DNA of 64,000 bases, taken from positions 41,001 through 105,000 of the forward strand of contig JBBPEB010000006.1 in NCBI GenBank assembly GCA_039096225.1, written 5' to 3'. This document shows, in pieces, positions 54,899 through 64,000 of the stretch. Below the pieces are notes generated by a model that did not search any database, was not told the origin of the DNA, and saw nothing but the letters and a program-made list of their open reading frames with translations. The translations under genes and the position numbers were made by a program. This DNA is from Blastocystis sp. Blastoise. Taxonomy: Eukaryota; Sar; Bigyra; Opalinata; Blastocystidae. Within the stretch, counting starts at the first letter, position 1; each line of letters begins with the position of its first letter.

Positions 54899-57800
54899 TT
54901 ATTGAAGATTATAAATACTAACAGTTTTGTATTGAGTCTTAAAACTCTTACCAACGAAATAGTTGATGAAAGTTAAAATAGCTTCAGATTTAGATTCAAC
55001 AATAGGACCATAAACAGAAGGAGTAGCAAGAATAGAGTTCTTTAATAAATCTAAGAAAATAGCTTTTTGGGCTTCATTTCTGAAACGAAGTTCAGTATAG
55101 AAAGCAGTATCCTTAAAGACTTGTTCTTGAGTTTCATCAGGTTGTTCACCCTTAATCATAAATACATTAATATCAAAATATTCTAAAACCTTAGTAGCAT
55201 CATAAGATTGAGTATGTCCAATGAAACGAGCAAAAGCACGAGCAAGAGAATATTGAATATCAGAACTAGCTCCTCTAGGATCCATATTTTCAATAACAAT
55301 CTTAAGATGAACATCAGACCATTTATTAGTAGTACTAGGGAAATATTGAACATAAGAATTAGTAGTATAATCCTTGTAGAGAGATTCATAATATTTAGAT
55401 TTACAATAACGAGTTACAGCACCATCAAAGATAGTTCCAGCAACAGAAGTGAAAGCGGAATAACCATAATAATAAAGAATAGTATTAGGATAAGTGATTT
55501 CATCAACAGTAATAACTTTTTGTTCAGTAGCATCAACAGTTTCATAATAAGAATAATCAACATTACTATCTGTAAGTTCATAACAAACATCAGGTCTAGC
55601 TTTAGCAAAAGCATCATTAACTTCTAATTTATAAACACTCCAGAAATATTGAGTAGTTTCCATAAGTTTAGCATTAACAGCATCCATAAAAGCAGGTTCA
55701 TAGAACATTAATTGAGCATCATTAGCAGAATCATATACAGTATCAAATACAACTTCAAGAAGATTACTATATTCACCAGCTTCATTACTGAAATCAATCT
55801 TAGTAACATATACATCACTTACAGGAGTAGTAGAGACTTCAGTAATAGCAAATAAGAGTTGTTCTTTAAACCAGAAAGAAGAAGGAACTATATTATATTG
55901 TTTAGCATCTTCTCTAGCAACAACTTCAAAGACAACTTTAGTATAAGAAGAACCAGCAGGAACAAGTTTAATAGTTTCAGCTTCAAATCTATTTCTATGA
56001 CAAACAGAGATCATATTAACAAGAGAAGCACGTTTAAGAATAGAGTTATAAGCACAATAACTTTCAGAAGTAGTATCAGTAACATCATCACAAACTTCTT
56101 CATAAGTAGTAGCACTAGGAGTTAAAGAAGCAAGAGTAGGTACATTATAAGCATCACCACAATAAGGTCTTATATTCATATCATACTTAGTTTCACCAAT
56201 AAAACAATTAAATTTATCATAAGAAGAAACAGCAAAATTAAATTGGAAATAATCACCAACTTCAGTAACAGTATATTGACTATCTTGAGCTTGATTCTTA
56301 GTTAATTCAACAGTACCATCATAACAATGAATTTCATCAACAGTATGTTCATATTTAAAAAGAGTTATATCTTTATCTTGATTACCAATAACAGTAGTAC
56401 AAGGAGCTCTATGAATAAGATCAATAGCTACAGTCTTAGTAGTAATAATATATTTATCAGTTTCATCAACAGTAGGAGTAAATTTAACATAAACAGTAGT
56501 AGCGATATTACTATCATAAGCACCAGAAAGAGTAACATGAGTCATATCTTCAATAGTAGTAGGAACAGAGATACCATAATTAGAACAAGCAACAGTATTA
56601 GCAAAAGAAGCAGAAGTAGCACAAGTCATAGTATAACCAGTAATACCAATACAAATGCCATTAGCTTGAGCACAACGAAGATTTAATTCAGTATTATCAC
56701 CAATAAAATGAGTAATACTTTGGCCATCATTAAGCATAGTTTCAGCATCATAAACATCAAATAAAACACTTTGACGTACATAAAGTTCAAAATCAAAATA
56801 ACAATCAGAAGTACTCTTAATATCATCACTATGAGCAGGAATATTAGTAGGATTATTAAGAACAGAATAATATTCACCTTCAAGAGAAGTATCTAATTGG
56901 AAATCACCACCATAATAAGTATTACCATTTAAAATACTAGTTTTGAACATAGAAGGATGAGCTTCATCTTCAACTATACTACCATCAAGTTTAGTATAAG
57001 TAATTTGTTCAACAGAAGAATCAGTAGACCAAGCAGTACAAGCAACATTGGCTCTCTGTTTATTTCTCAGACGAATACGATAAGTAGATTGATCTAAACA
57101 TAAGAAAACTCTGAAATAAGGATCAAAACGACCACCAAGGAAATTAGCTAAACCATAATATTGAGTCATAGGTTCTTCAGGATAAGAACCAGCAACATCA
57201 TCACGTTTAAAGATTTCAAAACCTTCAGTACCACCATTAGTAGTAGCTAATTTATCAAAGACAACAACTCTTTGGTTTTCAGCACATTCTACAGGACCAA
57301 GATGAATAGTAAGAGTATTAGAAGTACTACTAGCAGAAGAAGTGAAAGCGAAATCACCTACAATATAACCAGTATAGGTAGTTTCTCCTTCACGTTGTTC
57401 AGATAAAGTAGAGAAAGTAACATAAGAATCAGAAGTCCAAGCAGTAGTTAAAACAGTAGTACCAGCAGTACGAAGAGTATACATTTCTAAAGTATAATCA
57501 TCCTTAGGTAAACAAACAGCATATTCAGCAATAAGATTCTTAAGATCAGAACCAGTATTTCTAAGAATACGACCCCAACCAGTAGTAGATTGATCATTAA
57601 CATCAATAGTATCACCAACTAATTCACCTTGAGAATTCTTAAGAGTGAAAACTTCACGTAAAGTATTACCATTATGAACTCTAGTTACAAGAACAGGATA
57701 TTCACCAGCAGTAGTACAACTAAATTTTTCAATATTAACAATCTTCTTAGGTTCATCTTCACCACTAGTTCTAATAGTGAAAGAAGCAGTCTTTTCAAAG

Positions 57801-58607
57801 GTAGAGACGTCGACTTTACCAGAGAAAATATAATCAGAATCAATAAATTGTAAACCAAGAGCAGTTTCACCTTCAAAACTTAAGGCAGTAAGATAATTAC
57901 CTTCAATATTATAACTAATAGTATTATCAGTATTTAAAATAAGAGCAATTTCAGGTCTAATTTCAGTAGGATTGAAAGCATCAACGAAAATAGTTTCGGT
58001 AATTCTATTAATAGAAGGAGTAAAAATTTGAACAGTTTCAAGTTCACTAATACCAAAAGATTGAGTATTGGTAGCAGCAACTTGATAACAAACACCACTG
58101 TAATAGTTCTTAGAAGTATAATCTTGAACTTTTACACAATAACCTCTAACAACAGAACTTACAACACTGAATTGATAGTTATAAAGGTAAGCAGTATCAG
58201 TAGATTCAGAAACTAAACATAAATCAACTTTAGCAGTACCAGCCTTAATTTGTTGAGCAGTATAAGATAAAATAGTAGGACAGTTTCCAGTAACGAAATC
58301 AGCAGCATCAGTAACAGGAGTACCACAGACAGTTGAATAAGCAGCAGTAACACTGTTTTGAGGATCCATGTAGGAAGGGGTAACAGTGACAACTTCGGCA
58401 TTATCAGGATTACCAATAAGATTACCAGTAATTTGAATAGTAACTAAACGGTAATTGACAGTAGCATCAGTGCCGCAAACTATAGAAGAAAACGTTAAAT
58501 TTTAATTTACAAATGGTATAAAATTTTAGAAAAAACAGCTTAAATGATCACATACTTGATTGAGAAAGAGCAATAGATAAAATAAAAAGAAGAATTAAAG
58601 ACTTCAT
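54899..58607 (-). CDS. Gene B: secreted codon-biased protein with Cys-bracketed beta modules, 1210 aa, 2 exons
   Basis: Exon 1 (58556-58607) encodes the signal peptide M-K-S-L-I-L-L-F-I-L-S-I-A-L-S. A GTATGT...CTATAG intron (58481-58555 with acceptor ending at 58480) in phase 1 precedes exon 2 (54899-58479). At least two stretches match the Cys-bracketed beta module of genes A and C, for example E-V-F-T-L-K-N-S-Q-G-E-L-V then Y-A-V-C-L-P-K-D-D-Y-T-L-E with a following W-x-x-D-S. The rest is Cys-containing and beta-rich. The C-terminal 150 residues resemble the SEA-like end regions of A and C. No membrane helix or GPI signal is evident; the protein ends I-Y-N-L-Q. Codon bias (GTT, ACT, GCT, GGT class) matches gene A and suggests high expression. 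Function unknown; an abundant matrix or coat protein is possible. Confidence 0.82.
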
Positions 58608-59581
58608 TTGTATTCTACTAAAAGAAAAAATATATATAATAAATAGAATCAAAAGAAACAGAAAGTAATGGTGTCATTGTTTCCTGATTTAGAAACACAA
58701 CATTACCATGAATATATAAAAGATTGCCCTCATTTTTGAGAATAACCTAAAAACACTCGAAGTGTTGATCAATCAGGAAAATTCATCTTCGATTCCACAT
58801 TTGAATGGTGGAAATTTTAGTGTATAGGATCAAGGCACTTGAGTCCTTCATCCTTTAATAATAGCTATATTTTTTTATTATGTTCGATATTCAATAGAAC
58901 AAACAACAGATACTAATATAGACTAGGAACCAACATTTTTATAGACATTTGATAGTCAAATTATAATTTGACCAAGGAATGTCGCTTATTTTATTGCTTC
59001 ATTTACTAATTTTATGGTTTCATAAGTAGACACATCTATTAATTACTTAAATTACAACATTAATTTTTTAATAAAAATCATTTTTCTTTCATAATTGATA
59101 TCTAGATTAATAAAGTGCAATTTTTTTTTATTTATCAATAAAAGTCTATGTAAAATGCTTATTCTCCAACAAAGGGTCCTGTTGAAAAAGAAATGTTTTG
59201 AAAATGTGTATTGTATATCATATATTTATTGAAATACATCAATTCTAATTAAGCTAAACGAAAAAAAATAAACGAAATAATGAATTTAAATGTCAAATTA
59301 AAATAAAAGAAAAGTCATAAATAGTTATAAAGAAAATTATTACTTTAATAATAATAATGACTTGAAAACAAATAGATTTCTTTTCAAACAGTGAATATCA
59401 TTAAAAAAAATCTACAAAACATATGTAGTATATGGTTAGACAATATATAAAAATAGAATATAAATACAAAAAAAAAGAAAAGTAATAATTTTTGTAAAAT
59501 GTTAATAAATATACTAAATAATATAAGAAGCGTAATATAATCATATATATCTTACATGGCTTTTAAAACTTATAAGAATTG
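58608..59581. other. Gene B upstream region and golgin 3' flank
   Basis: No gene is seen. It contains ACCAAGGAATGTC at about 58972 and AAAGTGCAATTTTTT at about 59116. Both are words found in the hAT element's right end, though not in the same arrangement. Confidence 0.5.
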
Positions 59582-62278
59582 TTATCCGAACAAAAATCCT
59601 TTCAAAGAACTCTCTCCGAATGTTCGCATCACAAAGTCACTTTCTTCTGGTCTATATATATAGGTTATTATGAAAAAAATAATAATAATAATAGAAATAA
59701 TGTATTTTTAAAAATAGGTATATATAGAATAAGGAATAGTATATATATAGAGTATTATAAAAATAATAATAATAAAGAAATAATGTATTTTTTTAAATAG
59801 GTATATAGAGAATAAGGAATAGTATATATAGGGTATTATAAAAATAATAATAATAAAGAAATAATATATTCTTAAAAATAGGTATATAGAGAATAAGGAA
59901 TAGTATATATTTAGGGTATTATTAAAAAATAGTAATAATAAAGAAATAATGTATTTTTTAAAATAGGTATATAGAGAATAAAAAATAGATGAAGTATACG
60001 TTAATTTTAAGAGCTGAATAATCGCGGGAATAATAGCCCGTCTTTCACTAGTAGTTTTTGCCAAGAAATAGCCACTGATCGTATGACGGAAATATTTATA
60101 ATTTTCTTCTTTATCGATTTCAATAATATGTTTCAAATCTCCCTCTAATTCCTCGATATGTCCGCGGAGCTTCTCATTCTCATGAGTCAACGCATTATTC
60201 TGACTATAAACACAGGAGTAATATTATATATTTTATATTATATATATATTATATATTATATATTATATATTATGGTTATTATGTATATTATTTAAAATAT
60301 TTATATCATTACATATATAGCATATATTATTATTATATATATACCTCTCAATAGTAGTAATATTTTCTTTCAATTTAAATAATTGAGTTCGTAATTCTTG
60401 TAATTGATTTTGAGGAATCTTATATATATCAAGATTTTGAATTGATGTATTTTCTAAAACACGAGCTAAAATAGTATCACCCAATGATATACCAATCGGG
60501 TCATTTGATTTCTTGGAAACCTCTGGATTCCCGCAATTATTGTTCTGTTCTTGGGCAGCTTCAAGACCCTCTTCAATCGATACAACAATCGGGACACTCG
60601 TCATTTCTTTCACAGGAGTTGATTCCCGCGGGGAATCAGAAGCAACCATAACGGGAGTCACAGGCTTTATAGCTACAGGTGTATTCGCGGAATTCTGTTG
60701 AATTGTGTCTTTCAACTTTTCTAACCGTTCTTTGAATCCCTCAATATCAACATTCTGTTCCGAAATAATTCGTTTTGATTCTTCAAGATCATGTGATATT
60801 GTCACATTCTTATTGGTCAATTCTGTAATAGTATTTTGAAGAGTATTTAATTGTTGTATATAGCTCTCTTTCTGCTGCTTATTGGACTCTGTCAACTTTT
60901 CAATTGTATCTATTCATTAAATATAATATATACTATACTCATATATAGACAGATATATATATACCACAAGAATCAGAACATTCTTTTTGAGCAGACTCTA
61001 ATTGTGTTTCGTACTGTGTTATTTTATTTTCTAATTTATTGGATGATTCCTTTACAGAATTCAATTCATTGGTTAATGCTTCCACTTGTTTTTTCAATTC
61101 TTCTTCTTTATATATATTAACACTCGTACTCATCTGACGAATGGCAAGCACGTGCTTCTTTTTATATAATTCGAACTCGTTTTTCAACGAATTGTATTCC
61201 TTTTCTTTTTGATCCTTCAAATAAGCATATTTCCCACGGTAATTCTCAATCTGAGTAAATAATTCTTGAGGTAATTCTTCATTCTTCAAAGTCGTATTTG
61301 TTTGCATATAAACAGTTTGTGGAATCCATTTTATAAAGGAATCTTCTAGAATATATATATATAGTTATTGTTATATTGTTATATATATTGTTATATTGTT
61401 ATATATATTGTTATACTGTTATATATATATATTGTTATATATTGTTATATATTGTTATATATTGTTATATATATACCCCCTTGAATTTCTACAATGAAAT
61501 AAATAACGTCGCGAATCTTAATAACCGCCAGAATCGATTTTTCTTCATCAGGGACACAATTCGGGAGATATTTATATTCCCAATAATCAATCTATATATA
61601 TATATATATATATAGTTATATATATATAGTTATATATACGGTTTGTTGTAGTTCTTCATTCTTACTGGTCACTTCCATATATAACGTCTTATAACGAGTC
61701 TCATTAGTCTTACTATGTATATATATATAGTAATCACTCTATATATATACATATATATATATACATATTATTAATTTCTTCTTCAACGGATTTCATTAAC
61801 TGATCTTTTCGACTCTTTATATATATATAGAGTTATATAGTTATATAGTTATATATAGTTATATACAAGTTGTTCATCTTTTTCTTGAATTTGTTTACTT
61901 AATTCAATCTATATAACATATATATATATATATAATTATAAATATATATATATACATTATTATAATCCTTTTCAGAAATTGATTTAAGAAGTGTATTCTA
62001 TATAATAATATATACATATATATATATTCATATATACATGTGTCTCTTCACTTTCAGAAATCTTCTTATTTTTTAATTCCTATAAATTTATATAAATATA
62101 AATATATATAAATATATAAATATATATATATATACCACAGAAGAAGTCAATTCTTTTACACGATCTCTTAATTCCTTCTATATATATATATAGTTATATA
62201 TATATATATAGTTATATATATATATATTCATATATATACAATCTCTTGATCCTTGCTTGAAGTAGATTGATTGATTTG

Positions 62279-62358
<80 letters not shown>

Positions 62359-62773
62359 GAGAGTTTTACGATCTAGTTCCAAAGACGAACATCGAGATAC
62401 TAATTCATTCTATATATATAGTTATATAGTTATAGTTATATAGTTATATATATATAGTTATATAGTTATATATATATACTCGAACTTTTTCTAAGTCACT
62501 GATTTTACCCAATAAATCATCCTACATATATATAGTTATAAATATATACATATATATATGTATAGAGTTATACATACATTATCTTTTTCCAACTTTTGCA
62601 TCTTATCTGATACCTTGGCATTCTATATATATAACTATATATATATAGTTATATATACATTATCTTTAACAATTGACTTTGTCTTGTTAACCAATTGCTT
62701 CAACTTCAACTCATTCGATTTAGTTTGTTGAAGTTCTTCAGTTTTCGCGTCTAATTCACGATGTAATGTACTC

Positions 62774-62846
<73 letters not shown>

Positions 62847-63470
62847 TTGCCTGTTCTATTGAAGTTATCTTTTGCTTTAATTCGCTCTATATATAATTAT
62901 ATATAATTATATATATATATATATATACTGATTCTTTGTTCAAATTTTCAATTTGAGTTAAAAAGTCGTTCTATATATATATATAAATAATTATATATAT
63001 AATATTACCATTTGTGCCTCTATTTCACGTGATTCCTCAGAAGATTGATTGGTTGAAGATGCCTAATAATAATTATATATATATATATATATATACCATT
63101 TCAATATTAAGTGATTCAATCTTATTTTCTAATTCCTTCTATAATTATATATATATTATTTTTATAATATATATATACATTTTTATTAGTTAATGTATTA
63201 ATAGTATCCTGTGACTTGTTCTATATATATACATATATATATACATATATGATATATATATATACAAGTTGAGTTGTAAGGGAATCAATTTCTTTATTCA
63301 ATTCATTCTATATATATATATAAAAATATGTATATATATATATATACTTGTAAAGAAGTATCTTTAATTAATTTCTCTTTCAATTCATTGTATATATATA
63401 ATATATATATATTATAAGTATATATATACGTATATAGTTTCCAGTTCATTAAATTTACCCACAAAGTCCA

Positions 63471-63525
<55 letters not shown>

Positions 63526-63560
63526 TCATTATTACTTGCTTCAATTTGATCATTAAGAGA

Positions 63561-63606
<46 letters not shown>

Positions 63607-64000
63607 AGTTTTCTTAAGGTCACTAATTTGATTGGTGTATTTATAAACAGCATCATTTAATTCATTAATTTGATTGGTATTTACAGAAATAGTATTATTA
63701 AGTTCATCAATCTGATTCGTCTTTTCAGTAACAGAATTATTTAATTCATTAATTTGATTGGTGTATTCTGTAACACTATTACTGAATTTGGTTGATTGAT
63801 TTGTTGTTTCAGAAATAGTATTTCTTAATTCCTCTATTTCATTGGTATATTTATGTACAGAATCATTCAAGGCAATTATCTTACTGGAATCATCAGAAAT
63901 TGTATTCTCTAATTCATTTATTTTATTGGATTTCTCAGAAATTGTATTCTCTAATTCATTTATTTCATTGGACTTCTCAGAAATTGTATTTTCTAATTCA
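59582..64000 (-). CDS. GRIP-domain golgin, 3' part (5' end beyond the window)
   Basis: The gene is read leftward from the edge. The first visible exon (63604 to beyond 64000) is a coiled coil of 14-residue tandem units such as [12 protein letters not shown]. Eighteen small phase-0 exons follow (63522-63563 down to 61867-61908), then larger coiled-coil exons around 61.7-60.3 kb with a Pro/Ser/Thr-rich break. The C-terminus is a GRIP domain: [12 protein letters not shown], then [15 protein letters not shown] and, across a 348-nt intron (59652-59999), P-E-E-S. The final exon (59582-59651) ends F-L-F-G and TAA. GRIP domains bind Arl1-GTP and place golgins on the trans-Golgi, where the coiled coil tethers vesicles. 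The GRIP match includes the conserved Tyr and the L-x-P-E-E end. Confidence 0.85.
59716..59990. repeat. Intronic minisatellite, about 83-bp unit, about 3.5 copies
   Basis: Units start at about 59717, 59800, 59881 and 59966. Each reads ggtatatagagaataaggaa, a TATA-rich part, then AATAATAATAAAGAAATAAT and an A/T-run. The array fills most of the last golgin intron. Confidence 0.9.
62282..62354. repeat. (TA)n microsatellite forming a golgin intron
   Basis: Almost the whole intron between the exons ending at 62281 and starting at 62356 is TA dinucleotide, with GT and AG ends on the minus strand. Confidence 0.93.
62777..62843. repeat. (TA)n microsatellite forming a golgin intron
   Basis: A second near-pure TA intron lies between the 114-nt exon and the exon at 62845-62886. 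Confidence 0.93.

Larger units (their letters stand above)
61867..63563 (-). repeat. Series of 42-nt phase-0 micro-exons encoding 14-residue coiled-coil units
   Basis: Exons of exactly 42 nt are at 63522-63563, 63430-63471, 63348-63389, 63266-63307, 63179-63220, 63097-63138, 62929-62970, 62845-62886, 62480-62521, 62240-62281, 62136-62177, 62038-62079, 61956-61997 and 61867-61908. Four more are 54, 114, 45 and 54 nt (63009-63062, 62659-62772, 62578-62622, 62356-62409). All begin and end in phase 0, many begin AATGAATT (N-E-L), and the introns between are TA-rich GTATAT...TATAG. Each 42-nt exon equals two heptads. Confidence 0.9.

Noticed and set aside
59716-59990. Regular repeats that might suggest a CRISPR array
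   Set aside because: The units are contiguous with no unique spacers, lie in an intron, and the window is eukaryotic nuclear DNA.
63390-63429. Minor-class AT-AC intron
   Set aside because: The intron starts GT, and no U12-type donor or branch motif is visible; only the last base departs from the norm.

Overview
The window is a very AT-rich eukaryotic nuclear segment, best read as a protist. Nearly every gene is cut by short spliceosomal introns (about 35-160 nt) that start GTAT and end TATAG. Many introns are little more than (TA)n or (TTA)n. The standard code fits, with TAA and TGA both used as terminal stops. The protein families (TLDc, discoidin-like F5/8C, fibro-slime/PA14-like, GRIP golgin, hAT and Crypton-type elements) would suit an amoebozoan or another free-living or anaerobic protist, but the species cannot be named from the sequence. 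No tRNA, rRNA or CRISPR was seen.

Layout. 0.25-4.95 kb: a minus-strand BTB-like/TLDc gene cut in two by a 3.1-kb hAT transposon with a clean 8-bp target duplication. 8.0-14.9 kb: a giant, strongly codon-biased type I surface protein (gene A). 15.5-17.0 kb: a second BTB/TLDc copy carrying several lesions. 17.3-21.1 kb: a divergently transcribed BTB-like/leucine-rich gene. 24.3-26.5 kb: a CCCH zinc-finger/WD40-type gene, convergent with a PF03407-like glycosyltransferase (27.1-30.0 kb). 30.9-37.3 kb: a secreted fibro-slime protein with filamin-like repeats and dozens of introns. 40.5-41.6 kb: a two-exon Crypton-type tyrosine recombinase. 42.6-48.7 kb: gene C, an intron-rich paralogue of gene A. 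52.0-54.3 kb: a protein kinase with an N-terminal UBC/RWD-like domain. 54.9-58.6 kb: gene B, another codon-biased secreted protein that shares a module and a signal-peptide exon with A and C. 59.6-64.0 kb: the 3' part of a GRIP-domain golgin that runs off the right edge.

Genes A, B and C form a family of extracellular proteins. All have a signal peptide on its own small exon with a phase-1 intron, followed by Cys-bracketed beta modules. A and C add jelly-roll-like, F5/8C, putative-Ig (He_PIG) and hormone-receptor-like Cys modules. This layout suggests adhesion or ligand binding at the cell surface.

The most unusual signal is in the golgin. Fourteen micro-exons are each exactly 42 nt, phase 0, and encode one 14-residue two-heptad coiled-coil unit. 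They are separated by tiny TA-repeat introns. The neighbouring exon carries the same 14-residue unit in tandem without introns. This suggests either repeated intron insertion at one register of a 42-bp repeat or repeated duplication of an exon-intron cassette.
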